Below, piece after piece: positions 15,273-24,034 of a DNA stretch of 64,000 nt. Numbering within the stretch: the first letter of the stretch is position 1; each line of letters opens with the position of its first letter. The DNA comes from Pseudomonadota bacterium (GTDB lineage Bacteria > Pseudomonadota > Gammaproteobacteria > Steroidobacterales > Steroidobacteraceae), in NCBI GenBank assembly GCA_021807675.1, contig JAKBCR010000003.1, forward strand, positions 1 to 64,000, read 5' to 3'. A model generated the notes under the pieces. It saw only the letters and a list, made by a program, of their open reading frames with translations, had not been told where the DNA came from and searched no databases. The position numbers were made by a program, and so were the translations under genes.

Positions 15273-16835
15273 GTGTTATCGTTTCATCGAACGCAGCTGG
15301 CCGCCGCCGCCTTTGCCCTCCTGTTGCTGACCTCCGCGGTCGGTCATACGGCGAGCGCTCCGCCGCGGCCGCAGGCACCCGCATTCACGTTCGCCTCGGT
15401 GCGACGGCTTGCGCAAGAGCGCGCCGCGCGTCCGTACCACATCCGCTCGACGCCCCTGCCTCGAGCGCTGGCCACGCTCAGTTACGATCAGTATCGCGAT
15501 ATCCAATTCCGGCCCGCCGCCGCGCTGTGGCGCGGTCAGTCGATGTTCGACGTGCAATTCTTTCACCGGGGCTTCAACTTCAGCCGCCAGGTCAACATTT
15601 ACGAGGTGTTGCCCTCGGGTGTGTGGCCGGTGACCTATAGCCCCTCGATGTTCCGCTTCGGGCGGAGCGTGCCGCGAGTCATGCTTCCCGCCGACCTCGG
15701 CTTCGCGGGCCTGAGCGTGCACTACCCCCTCAATACGCCGGGGTACGACGATGAGGTGATAGCCTTTCTCGGCGCCTCCTATTTTCGGGCGCTCGGGCGC
15801 AATCAGGGGTATGGCGTCTCGGCCCGCGGTCTCGCCATCGATACGGCGACACCCGCTGGGGAGGAGTACCCGTATTTCACGGATTTCTGGCTGGTACGGC
15901 CGCAGCCGAACCAGCACAGCACGACCCTCTATGCGCTTCTCGACAGCCCGAGCCTGGCCGGGGCCTATAAGTTCAACGTACGCCCAGGCACCATCACGCA
16001 GGTGCAGGTCACGGCGGAGCTCTACCCCCGGCGCACGGTGGATAAGCTCGGCATCGCCCCGCTGACCTCCATGTTCCTCTACGGCAAGAACTCCGCGCGC
16101 CGGCGTTTCGATGACTGGCGGCCGGAGGTTCACGACAGCGACGGTCTCATGATGCAAACCGGCACCGGGGAGTGGCTCTGGCGGCCGCTCGACAATCCGC
16201 GCAAGCTCGAGGTCAACCGCTTCATGGATGACAACCCCAAGGGCTTCGGGCTCATCCAGCGCGACCGCAACTTCGCCGACTACGAGGATCCGCAGTCGCA
16301 GTTCGAGCGGCGGCCGAGCTACTGGGTTCAGCCGCTCGGCGACTGGGGCAAGGGCGGCATCGAGCTCGTCGAGATTCCGAGCGACGAGGAGATCCACGAC
16401 AATATCGACGCCTACTGGGTGCCGAGCGCTCCCGTGGTGCCGCACGCTCCCATCCGGTTCTCCTATTTGCTATCGGCTTACCTGCACTCCGATGACCGCT
16501 GGCCTCCCGGTGGCAAGGTGGTTGCCACGCGGTTCGGGCCGGTGATGAACGGCGCCACGGCGGTGCCAGGCATGCGGCTTGTTCTCATTGATTTTACCGG
16601 TGGCGACCTCGATTCTCTCTTGCCAGCGCAGCCAGTGCGCGCGGACGTCTGGGCGGACGGCGGTGCGGTAAGCGATGTCACTGTTCAGCGAATCCCCGAG
16701 AACGGCCACTGGCGCGTGACGATGGAGGTGAAGCCGAGCGGCGACCAGCCGGTGGACATGCGATGTTACCTTAAGCTCTACGGCGAAGCCTTGACCGAGA
16801 CATGGACCTACCAGTGGACACCTTCGGGCTCATAG
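15273..16835 (+). CDS. opgG: Periplasmic glucan biosynthesis protein OpgG (MdoG)
   Basis: A 520-residue periplasmic protein with a signal peptide (LAAAAFALLLLTSAVGHTASA) and the long MdoG domain. Recognisable family segments include LSYDQYRDIQFRP, ALWRGQSMFDVQFFH, FGRSVPRVMLPADLGFAG, EVIAFLGASYFRALG and YGVSARGLAIDTA. It acts with the glucosyltransferase OpgH to make osmoregulated periplasmic glucans, probably processing or branching the beta-glucan backbone. The GTG start follows gggggag. The 3' end overlaps opgH by 34 bp, so the two are translated together. Confidence 0.92.
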   Translation: MLSFHRTQLAAAAFALLLLTSAVGHTASAPPRPQAPAFTFASVRRLAQERAARPYHIRSTPLPRALATLSYDQYRDIQFRPAAALWRGQSMFDVQFFHRGFNFSRQVNIYEVLPSGVWPVTYSPSMFRFGRSVPRVMLPADLGFAGLSVHYPLNTPGYDDEVIAFLGASYFRALGRNQGYGVSARGLAIDTATPAGEEYPYFTDFWLVRPQPNQHSTTLYALLDSPSLAGAYKFNVRPGTITQVQVTAELYPRRTVDKLGIAPLTSMFLYGKNSARRRFDDWRPEVHDSDGLMMQTGTGEWLWRPLDNPRKLEVNRFMDDNPKGFGLIQRDRNFADYEDPQSQFERRPSYWVQPLGDWGKGGIELVEIPSDEEIHDNIDAYWVPSAPVVPHAPIRFSYLLSAYLHSDDRWPPGGKVVATRFGPVMNGATAVPGMRLVLIDFTGGDLDSLLPAQPVRADVWADGGAVSDVTVQRIPENGHWRVTMEVKPSGDQPVDMRCYLKLYGEALTETWTYQWTPSGS

Positions 16836-18799
16836 CAGTGGATGCGGATCGTGTACGACGCGCGGCGCGCTGGCGCCGAGCGCTCTTTTTCACATTGACG
16901 CTCCTCACCGCCGCGGTGGCGACGGGGATGATGTGTGACATTCTCGCCGCCAACGGGCTGACGGACCTCAAGGATGCGGGTCTGGTTCTCTTCTACGTTC
17001 TCTTCGTCTGGATCACAGGCGCCTTCTGGACCGCGCTCGCGGGATTCATGGTCCGTCTGCGGGGAGGCGATCCGCTGTCGCTCAGGCCCGGGGATCTCGC
17101 AGGCCGGCCTCTTGCCGGCCGCACCGCGATCCTTATGCCGATCTACAACGAGGACACCACTCGGGTAGCGGCCGGGCTCGAGGTGATCTGGTCCTCGCTC
17201 GCACGGCTGCCGGAGCAGGCGGCGTTCGATCTCTTCATCCTCTCCGACACTCGCAAGCTCGAGATCGCGGCGGCCGAGGAAGCCGCGTGGCGCGACCTGA
17301 CGGCGCGCCATCACGCCCGCGGACGGATATTCTATCGGCGGCGGGCGGAGAATCTCAGCCGCAAGGCCGGGAACATCGCCGACTTCGTGCGCGCCTGGGG
17401 CGGCGCCTACGACTATGCAATCGTACTCGACGCCGATAGCATCATGTCGGGTGAGGCTCTGGTCGATCTGGCCAGGCTCATGGACGCGCACCCGCAGGCC
17501 GGCATCATCCAGGCGCTGCCGCTTCCGGCCGGCCGGGAGACGCTCTTTGCGCGCCTCATTCAGTTCGCCGCGCGGCTCTCGAGCCCCATGCTCGCGAGCG
17601 GCCTTGTCTGGTGGCAGCTCGGAGAGGGTAATTACTGGGGCCACAACGCCATCCTGAGGCTCAAGCCCTTCGCCGATTACTGCGATCTGCCGCGGCTGCC
17701 GGGCTCGCCACCCTTGGGCGGGGAGATCCTGAGCCACGATTTCGTGGAGGCGGCCTTCATGCGCCGTGCGGGATTCCAGATCTGGCTGGTGCCCGAGGAC
17801 AGTGGCAGCTGGGAAGAGGTCCCCTCCAACATCATCGACTATGCGGCGCGCGACCGACGGTGGGCGCAGGGCAATCTGCAGCACCTGGGGCTCCTGCCCA
17901 TGCGGGGGCTGCACTGGCTGAGCCGGGTGCACCTCATCACGGGCGTTCTCTCTTATGCCAGCTCCCCGTTGTGGCTCCTCGTGCTGGCCCTGAGCTCGAC
18001 CGTCGTGATTCTGGATGCGCTCCATGGGCATCAGTACTTTACGCCGGGCGCCTATGCGCTCTTCCCGACCTGGCCGAAGTACCGGGATGGAGAGATCGTG
18101 GCGCTGCTGTCGATCACCGTCGCCGTGCTTTTCCTGCCCAAGGTCTTCGGCGCGCTGCTCGCGCTGAAGGACCCGCGGCTGCGGCGCGGGTTCGGGGGCG
18201 GTCCGCGCCTCTTCGCGAGTCTCGGCCTCGAACAGCTCTTCAGTGTTCTGCTGGCGCCCGCGATGATGCTCTTCCATACGACTTTCGTCGTGACCACGCT
18301 GGCCGGCAAGCCGGTCGTATGGCACGCACAGGAGCGCGGCGATCGCGGCATCGGCGTGCTCGAAGCGCTCGAGCGGCACAAGTGGCACCTCGCGACAGGC
18401 CTCACCTGGGGAGCGGTGATCCTCGCCTTTGCACCGCGCTATATCTGGTGGCTGTTGCCGGTGCTTGCGGGCATGGTGCTGGCCGTGCCGCTCACGGTCG
18501 TGACGAGCCTGACCGGTGCGGGTCTGTGGCTGCGCAAGCATCGCCTGTTGCTGACGCCGGAGGAGACCGAGCCGCCGGCGGAGCTGGCCGCATTGAGCGC
18601 ACGCCTCGGCGCAGGCGCAGTATTTCGGCAGGAGGTGTCGCCACCGCCTGCTGCGAGCAGCACCCCGGACTCACCCAACCCCGTCCCCGAGCGCGTGCCG
18701 CTGCCGATGCAGGCACAGCCGCCGCGCTATTTGACCGCCCGGGACGCGCTGGCGTGGATCGGGCGCCGCTGGAGCGTCAACTCGACTTCGACTCCTTGA
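16802..18799 (+). CDS. opgH: Glucans biosynthesis glucosyltransferase OpgH (MdoH)
   Basis: A 665-residue inner-membrane family 2 glycosyltransferase that polymerises glucose from UDP-glucose into the backbone of osmoregulated periplasmic glucans. Two N-terminal membrane helices precede the catalytic domain, which shows TAILMPIYNED, the metal-binding DAD of VLDADSIM, the ED of VPEDSGSWEE and the RRWAQGN motif. Several more membrane helices follow, and the end is Pro-rich. It is shorter than the roughly 850-residue enterobacterial protein, mainly because the N-terminal cytoplasmic region is reduced. Confidence 0.92.
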   Translation: MDLPVDTFGLIAVDADRVRRAARWRRALFFTLTLLTAAVATGMMCDILAANGLTDLKDAGLVLFYVLFVWITGAFWTALAGFMVRLRGGDPLSLRPGDLAGRPLAGRTAILMPIYNEDTTRVAAGLEVIWSSLARLPEQAAFDLFILSDTRKLEIAAAEEAAWRDLTARHHARGRIFYRRRAENLSRKAGNIADFVRAWGGAYDYAIVLDADSIMSGEALVDLARLMDAHPQAGIIQALPLPAGRETLFARLIQFAARLSSPMLASGLVWWQLGEGNYWGHNAILRLKPFADYCDLPRLPGSPPLGGEILSHDFVEAAFMRRAGFQIWLVPEDSGSWEEVPSNIIDYAARDRRWAQGNLQHLGLLPMRGLHWLSRVHLITGVLSYASSPLWLLVLALSSTVVILDALHGHQYFTPGAYALFPTWPKYRDGEIVALLSITVAVLFLPKVFGALLALKDPRLRRGFGGGPRLFASLGLEQLFSVLLAPAMMLFHTTFVVTTLAGKPVVWHAQERGDRGIGVLEALERHKWHLATGLTWGAVILAFAPRYIWWLLPVLAGMVLAVPLTVVTSLTGAGLWLRKHRLLLTPEETEPPAELAALSARLGAGAVFRQEVSPPPAASSTPDSPNPVPERVPLPMQAQPPRYLTARDALAWIGRRWSVNSTSTP

Positions 18800-18941
18800 G
18801 CTCGATGCTGCACTTCGATGGCGCACGGCCCGCAGACGTGCACTGACTCCGTGCCTCCCCGGTGCCGGCTTGCTGGCGGAGGCGGCTGCATAACGCCTTG
18901 CCACTGGCGCGGGAATTGCATGCCCTCCACCCGGAGGGCCC

Positions 18942-19607
18942 ATGACAGTGCTCGATTTCGCCAAGATCGCTTCCTGGCCGGCATCCAACGAGGAGTCCGC
19001 GCCCGAGCCCGCCGTCTCCGTAGGATACTCGAGCCGACTCACCCGGTCGCAGATCGTGGATGCGGCGACGCGGCTCATCGCGCGGCGCGGAGATCACCGC
19101 ATCCCGTGGCCGTCCATCGCCATCGAGGCGGGAGGCGAGTCCCTCGGCGCGGCGCCGGACTGGCTCGATGATCATTCCGCTCTGATCGATCAGTGCTACG
19201 CGCGCACGGCGCAGGCGCTCAGCGACAGTCTGTTACGCGCCGAGACCGCGCCCGGGAGTGCCCTGGACAAGCTGGCGGCCTTTCTGGTCGCTGCGCTCGA
19301 GGCGCGGCGGGAGTTGGGAACTCTGCTTTCCTTCCGGCGCGGGCGCAACCTGCCCGACGCGCTGCAGCGGCGCTTGCATGAGCGCGATATGATGGTACGC
19401 ACTCGGCTCAAGCGTCTGCTGGAGCAGGGCAGGCGCGACGGGTCGCTCGCCCGGCGCAATCCGGACAGCGCCTGCGAGCTGATCCTCGCGAGCCTCATGG
19501 TGCCGGATGTGGCCGTCACCGATCCGGAGCAGCTGATCTGGGACAGTGAGCTGGTGGAGCTGCTGCTCGCGGCCTTGGCCGAGCCTCATCCGACCGAAAG
19601 CAAATGA
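18942..19607 (+). CDS. TetR-like transcriptional regulator
   Basis: A 221-residue protein with the start of a TetR-type DNA-binding domain (RLTRSQIVDAATRLIARRGD, residues about 32-51) and a C-terminal helical part resembling ligand-binding domains. The usual second half of the helix-turn-helix (V-S-x-x-x-L-Y-x-H-F) is poorly conserved here, replaced by a PDWLDDHSALID stretch, so DNA binding may be altered. A ggagg ribosome site lies directly before the ATG. The gene is probably its own unit after opgH. Targets are unknown. Confidence 0.65.
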   Translation: MTVLDFAKIASWPASNEESAPEPAVSVGYSSRLTRSQIVDAATRLIARRGDHRIPWPSIAIEAGGESLGAAPDWLDDHSALIDQCYARTAQALSDSLLRAETAPGSALDKLAAFLVAALEARRELGTLLSFRRGRNLPDALQRRLHERDMMVRTRLKRLLEQGRRDGSLARRNPDSACELILASLMVPDVAVTDPEQLIWDSELVELLLAALAEPHPTESK

Positions 19608-19712
19608 GATCAGGCCGCCCCGGGGCCCGCGAGAGACTCGAGTAAGATGGTTGGCTGCTCGAAGCGCCGTCAGGCGGCTTTGAGCCCGTCAACCACTGGC
19701 GAGGAGATACGC

Positions 19713-20906
19713 GTGCTCGAGCATCTCGACCGGCTGCCGCCGGACCCCATTCTCGGCGTCATGGCCGCCTTTCGCACCGATCCGGACCCGCGCAAGGTGG
19801 ACCTGGGCGTCGGAGTCTTCCGCGACGATGCGGGGGAGACTCCGGTCATGAGGGCGGTCCGTGAGGCGGAGCGGGAGGTGCTCGCCCGACAAACGAGCAA
19901 GACTTACATCGCCGCGGTCGGCAATGCCGGCTTCAATGAGGCGATGGAGCGGCTGGTCCTGGGGCAGGGGCATGCCGCCCTGACCTCGGGCCGCTTGCGC
20001 ACGATTCAGGCGCCGGGCGGATGTGGCGCTTTGCGGCTGGGCGCGGAGCTCATCCGGGCAGGGGCGCCGGAGGCCGTCGTGCATGTCAGCACGCCCACAT
20101 GGGCCAACCACGTGCCGCTGCTCTCGAACTGTGGTCTGAAGCTCGAGCGGTACCCCTACTTCGACCCGGCTACCGGCGGAGTCGCCTTCGAGGCGATGCT
20201 CGACGCCCTCGATCGGCGGCCGCCACGATCCGTCGTGCTGCTGCATGCCTCGTGTCACAACCCGACGGGCGCCGACCTCGACGACGGTCAGTGGCGTGAG
20301 CTGCTCGCGCTCGTGCGGCGGCGCTCGCTGCTGCCTTTCATCGACATCGCCTACCAGGGCCTCGGCGCAGGAGTGGTGGAGGATGCCTACGGGCCGCGAC
20401 TCTTCTGTGCGGAGTTGCCTGAGGTGCTGGTTGCGGTGTCGTGCTCGAAGAACTTCGGCCTCTACCGCGAGCGCACCGGCGCTCTGCACGTGCTCAGCGC
20501 GACGCCGGCCGCCGCCGATGCGGCGATCAGCCAGCTCATGCGAATCGCGCGTGGCCTGTATTCCATGCCGCCGGATCACGGCGCGGCCATCGTGCACGCC
20601 ATCCTCAGGCAGGAGCGGCTGCGCGCGTCCTGGGAGGGAGAGCTCGAGTCGATGCGGCTACGGATCCAACATCTGCGCGCCGCGGCGGTGGAGCGGCTCG
20701 CCGTGACTTGCCCCCGGAAGGACTTCGGCTACATCGCGCGCCAGCGCGGGATGTTCTCCTATCTGGGCGTCGATGCCAGGGCCGTCCGGGAGCTGCGGGA
20801 GCGGCACCACGTCTACATGATGGACGACAGCCGGATCAACATCGCCGGCCTGCGGATGGAGAACATCGGGTACTTCGCGGAGGCGGTCGGGAAAGTCGTG
20901 GGCTAG
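19713..20906 (+). CDS. Aspartate/aromatic amino acid aminotransferase
   Basis: A 397-residue PLP enzyme of fold type I, the AspC/TyrB group, which transfers an amino group from aspartate or aromatic amino acids to 2-oxoglutarate. Clear family segments: VDLGVGVFRDDAGETPVM, KTYIAAVGNAGFNEAMERLV, HASCHNPTGADL, FIDIAYQGLGAG, and the PLP lysine K246 in SCSKNFGLYRERTG. The GTG start is chosen because gaggag precedes it and the length then equals that of E. coli AspC; the frame is open 22 codons further upstream. Substrate choice between AspC and TyrB cannot be settled by eye. The stop is followed by repeat family 1. Confidence 0.9.
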   Translation: MLEHLDRLPPDPILGVMAAFRTDPDPRKVDLGVGVFRDDAGETPVMRAVREAEREVLARQTSKTYIAAVGNAGFNEAMERLVLGQGHAALTSGRLRTIQAPGGCGALRLGAELIRAGAPEAVVHVSTPTWANHVPLLSNCGLKLERYPYFDPATGGVAFEAMLDALDRRPPRSVVLLHASCHNPTGADLDDGQWRELLALVRRRSLLPFIDIAYQGLGAGVVEDAYGPRLFCAELPEVLVAVSCSKNFGLYRERTGALHVLSATPAAADAAISQLMRIARGLYSMPPDHGAAIVHAILRQERLRASWEGELESMRLRIQHLRAAAVERLAVTCPRKDFGYIARQRGMFSYLGVDARAVRELRERHHVYMMDDSRINIAGLRMENIGYFAEAVGKVVG

Positions 20907-20917
20907 CCCGACAAGAG

Positions 20918-21194
20918 GCACATGGATGCGCGCTGGGCTGGGCAGGATGCCCGGATCCAGCGCTTCGGCCCAGGCACACGGATGTGCCCCGCCGCCGCAG
21001 GTGGCGGAGCCTCGAGCAAAAAACCGCGCTTTTTGCTCGAGGCGCGCTGGGCTGGGCAGGATGCCCGGATCCAGCGCTTCGGCCCAGGCACATGGATGTG
21101 CCCCGCCGCCGCAGGTGGCGGAGCCTCGAGCAAAAAACCGCGCTTTTTGCTCGAGGCGCGCTGGGCTGGGCAGGATGCCCGGATCCAGCGCTTC
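20918..21194. repeat. Tandem hairpin repeat, family 1 (locus B), 114-bp period
   Basis: Same element as at 1-239, between the convergent aminotransferase and TPM genes. Units begin at 20950, 21064 and (partial) 21178; a truncated piece at 20918-20949 precedes them. The four hairpins of locus A recur, with paired changes that keep the stems: the long stem reads cctcgagcaaaaa here and ccttgagcaaaaa there, with matching changes on the other arm, and the ggcaca/tgtgcc stem is one pair longer. As at locus A, the array ends at ccagcgc right beside the stop codon of the minus-strand gene. Confidence 0.92.
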
Positions 21195-21818
21195 TCAGAG
21201 TATCTCGATCAAGCCGTCGGAGAGCTCGCTGACATCGTGAGGATCCGGCGGGTAATGCGTCGCCATGGCGGCGCCGCAGGCGCCGATCGCGTCCACGAAG
21301 CCGTCCGCCACCCGGGCTCGGCGCACCTGAGCGACGAACTTGTCGATGATGTCCTTCCAGTGGGCTTCGCCGATCTTCTCGTGAATTCCTTTGTCGGCCA
21401 CGATTTCCACGTAGCGCTCCGCGAGTGAGACGAAGAACAGCACTCCGGAGTGGTGCGGTGTGAGCTGCACGCCCTGGATGTAGAACTGCGCCTTGGCGAG
21501 CCGGCCGGCGTGCGCGTGCTTCACACGACGCGGAACCAGCATCAGATGCAGCTTCGGAAACGACAGGAGCAGCACCGTGAGCACGATGAAAATGAGCAGT
21601 TGGATCTGATAGAGATGTACCCAGCGAATGGGCAGTCCGGCGAGCAGGCACGCGCCCGGGAACAACAGTGCTGCGATCGCCGACCAGAGGAGGGGTAGAA
21701 ACACGTAGTGGTTGCTCGCCCGCGCCACCACGGCGACGAACTCGCCGCTCGTGCTCTTCTCTGCGGAATGGATCGCCGCCGTGATCCGGGCCTTGTCGTC
21801 AGCGGAGAAGCGGATCAT
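21195..21818 (-). CDS. TPM-domain membrane protein
   Basis: A 207-residue protein. Residues 1-40 and 90-190 carry the TPM (TLP18.3/Psb32/MOLO-1) fold, including SADDKARITAAIHSAEKSTSGEFV and GVLFFVSLAERYVEIVADKG, with two hydrophobic segments at about 40-85 that should anchor it in the membrane. It is the last of three co-directional genes with a second TPM protein and LemA, a common bacterial trio of unknown function, possibly concerned with envelope homeostasis. The enzymatic activity of TPM domains in bacteria is not settled. Confidence 0.78.
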   Translation of the reverse strand: MIRFSADDKARITAAIHSAEKSTSGEFVAVVARASNHYVFLPLLWSAIAALLFPGACLLAGLPIRWVHLYQIQLLIFIVLTVLLLSFPKLHLMLVPRRVKHAHAGRLAKAQFYIQGVQLTPHHSGVLFFVSLAERYVEIVADKGIHEKIGEAHWKDIIDKFVAQVRRARVADGFVDAIGACGAAMATHYPPDPHDVSELSDGLIEIL

Positions 21819-21821
21819 GTC

Positions 21822-22649
21822 TCACCAGCCTCCCGAGGCGCCGCCGCCCCCGAAGGATCCGCCGCCGCCTCCGAAGCCGCCGAAACCCCCTCCCCCGCCA
21901 AAGCCGCCGCCTCCGAAGCCGCCGCCTCCACTCAGCATGCCGAGCAGGAGCCAGCCCAGCCACCCGCCTCTGCCTCCCATGCGACCACCCCCTGCGCCGC
22001 GGCCGAGCATGACTCGCAAGAGCGGCAGGAATACGAAAAGGAGGATGAGCAGCATGAGGAATCCCGTGCCACCGCGGTCGCGGACCTGCTGCTGCTCGGC
22101 CGCCTGCTGGTGACCGCCCAGCACCGAGAGAATGGCGTCGGCTCCGGCGGTGATGCCACCCGCATAGTCGCCCTTGCGGAAGCGGGGAACGATCACATTG
22201 TGGATGATGAGGAAGCTCTGCGCATCGGTCAGGGTGCCTTCGAGGCCGTAGCCCACCTCGATGCGCACCTGTCTCTCACCCGCGTCGACGATCAGCAATA
22301 CTCCGTTGTTCTTGCCCTTCTGGCCGATGCCCCAGTGCCGTCCCAGCTGGTATCCGTAGTAGTCGATGGGATAGCCGCCGAGCGTTGGAAGGGTGACCAC
22401 CACGAACTGCGTGCCGTTCTCGCGGGAGTAGGCGGCGAGCTTCCGTGAGAGCCGGTCGAAGACGTCCCTGGGAAGGAGGTGCGCATCGTCCACCACCGGG
22501 CCCGTGAGCGCGGGGAAGGGCGGCATGCCGGCATCGAGCGCGTTCCGTGCCGTGGACGCCGGGATCGCCGCCAACATGAGGAGCGAAGCGAGCGCCCAGG
22601 ACAGCCAGGAAGCTACCTGTGACCTTGGTTGTTCGCTTACCGGAGCCAT
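21822..22649 (-). CDS. YgcG-family TPM-domain protein with glycine-rich tail
   Basis: A 275-residue exported membrane protein. A signal segment (about 12-34) is followed by the TPM domain (about 45-185; LTGPVVDDAHLLPRDVFDRL, QFVVVTLPTLGG, NNGVLLIVDAGERQVRIEVG), one transmembrane helix (LMLLILLFVFLPLL), and a tail that is almost only Gly and Phe with Ser at the end. This architecture is standard for YgcG proteins. It starts 40 bp after the LemA gene and ends 3 bp before the next TPM gene. Partner of LemA by context; molecular role unknown. Confidence 0.85.
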   Translation of the reverse strand: MAPVSEQPRSQVASWLSWALASLLMLAAIPASTARNALDAGMPPFPALTGPVVDDAHLLPRDVFDRLSRKLAAYSRENGTQFVVVTLPTLGGYPIDYYGYQLGRHWGIGQKGKNNGVLLIVDAGERQVRIEVGYGLEGTLTDAQSFLIIHNVIVPRFRKGDYAGGITAGADAILSVLGGHQQAAEQQQVRDRGGTGFLMLLILLFVFLPLLRVMLGRGAGGGRMGGRGGWLGWLLLGMLSGGGGFGGGGFGGGGGFGGFGGGGGSFGGGGASGGW

Positions 22650-22689
22650 CTATGCTTCTCGGACGCGTTCGTCCCGGGTCGGCGGCTCT

Positions 22690-23295
22690 TTAGAAGCTCA
22701 CCTTGGGAACCTGCTGGGCCTGCTCCGAGATCGTGAAGTTCTGTATGGGCTGGTAACTGCTGTAGAAGAGCGAGTGGTACCACCGGCCCGGGATGGTCGT
22801 GAGCTCCGTGTCGTATTGTTGCACCGCCAGGATGTAATCGCGGCGTGCCACGGCGATCCTGTTCTCGGTGCCCTCGAGCTGTGCCTGCAGGACGAGGAAG
22901 TTCTGGTCGGCCTTGAGGTTGGGGTAGTTCTCGGTCACCACCATCAGGCGCGAGAGTGCGCCGCTCAGGGTCGCCTGATTCCGCTCGAAGGCGTGAAATG
23001 CCTTGGGGTTGGTCAGGATGTCCGCCGGAATACGGGTCTGTGTGACCTTGGAGCGGGCGTCCGTCACGGCTTCGAGGACGTCCGCCTCGTGGGCGGCATA
23101 CCCTTTGACGGTTGCCACCAGGTTTGGAATGAGGTCGGTGCGCCGCTGGTACTCGTTCAACACCTGGCTCCAGGCGGCATTGACCTGCTGCTTGTCGCTC
23201 GGGATGTTGTTGATGCCGCAGCCGCTCAGGAGCAGCAACGTGCTTGCCAACGCGGCCCATCGGGCGGTTTTCAGGTGACGACGGGGTCCGGACAT
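22690..23295 (-). CDS. lemA: LemA family lipoprotein
   Basis: A 201-residue LemA protein. The N-terminus has a lipobox (LLLLSGC), so it is probably an outer- or inner-membrane lipoprotein, unlike the membrane-helix LemA of many bacteria. The helical core is typical: NAAWSQVLNEYQRRTDLIPN, LVATVKGYAAHE and ENYPNLKADQNFLVLQAQLE. It is first in the lemA-ygcG-TPM operon on the minus strand. The function of LemA is unknown; the family is widespread and co-occurs with TPM proteins. Confidence 0.9.
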   Translation of the reverse strand: MSGPRRHLKTARWAALASTLLLLSGCGINNIPSDKQQVNAAWSQVLNEYQRRTDLIPNLVATVKGYAAHEADVLEAVTDARSKVTQTRIPADILTNPKAFHAFERNQATLSGALSRLMVVTENYPNLKADQNFLVLQAQLEGTENRIAVARRDYILAVQQYDTELTTIPGRWYHSLFYSSYQPIQNFTISEQAQQVPKVSF

Positions 23296-23483
23296 GTAAG
23301 CCTCTCGATATGCCCCTACCGCAGCAGGTGCGCATCATAGCACCGCTTCGGCGGCGCGCGCTTGCCGCCGATCAGTTGGCGTGAGCGGATTTCCTTGGCG
23401 GCTGCGCGGCCCTGTCATCGTCCGGCTGCGCGCACCAGCTCTTCCAGAAGGCGCGACGGTCGATTATGGCTCCGCAGCGTGGC

Positions 23484-24011
23484 TCAGTAATTCCCCGGGG
23501 CCTGCGGCTCACCCTTGCGCTCCAGGGTCATGAACGTGAACGGATAAGCGTTCCGCTCGTCTGCCGGATGGCTGTGGCACTCGACGTCGGCCCACTGCGT
23601 GGGGTCGAAATCGGGGAAGAAAGTGTCGCCGGGAATCTCGGCGTGTACGAGCGTGAGATAGATGCGACGGGCGAACGGCATGAGCAGCCGGTAGATTTCC
23701 GCGCCGCCGATCGCAACCAGCTCCTCGGCATCCCGCGCGCAGCCCAGCGCCTGCCCGAGCGAGCGGACGACGATCACTCCGTCAGCAGCCCAATCACGGT
23801 CGCGCGTGAGGACCATGTTGGTGCGGCCCGGCAACGGACTGCCGATGGACTCGAAGGTCTTGCGCCCCATCAGCAGGCGCTTGCCCATCGTCAGAGCCTT
23901 GAAGCGTCTCAAGTCATCCGGAAGGCGCCAGGGCAGGGAGTTGTCGCGCCCGATCGTGCCGTTCTCCGCCATCGCGGCAATCAGAGAGATGAGCGGTTGC
24001 TGCAGGATCAT
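23484..24011 (-). CDS. folA: Dihydrofolate reductase
   Basis: A 175-residue NADPH-dependent enzyme that reduces dihydrofolate to tetrahydrofolate. Key segments: LIAAMAENGTIGRDNSLPWRLPDD with the catalytic Asp, MGRKTFESIGSPLPGR for cofactor binding, and AIGGAEIYRLLMP. The ATG of MILQQPLISLIAAM is chosen; the frame is open another 48 codons into kup but without family similarity. thyA, whose product generates dihydrofolate, lies three genes upstream on the same strand, so the two reactions of the thymidylate cycle are encoded together, with kup and the SET gene between them. Confidence 0.93.
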   Translation of the reverse strand: MILQQPLISLIAAMAENGTIGRDNSLPWRLPDDLRRFKALTMGKRLLMGRKTFESIGSPLPGRTNMVLTRDRDWAADGVIVVRSLGQALGCARDAEELVAIGGAEIYRLLMPFARRIYLTLVHAEIPGDTFFPDFDPTQWADVECHSHPADERNAYPFTFMTLERKGEPQAPGNY

Positions 24012-24034
24012 GAGGCGCAGGCGCAAGAGCGGCG

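Noticed and set aside
21708-22448. A Pro/Ala/Glu-rich plus-strand frame across the YgcG gene
   Set aside because: It is the antisense of the Gly-rich tail of the TPM protein, whose own frame has clear domains.
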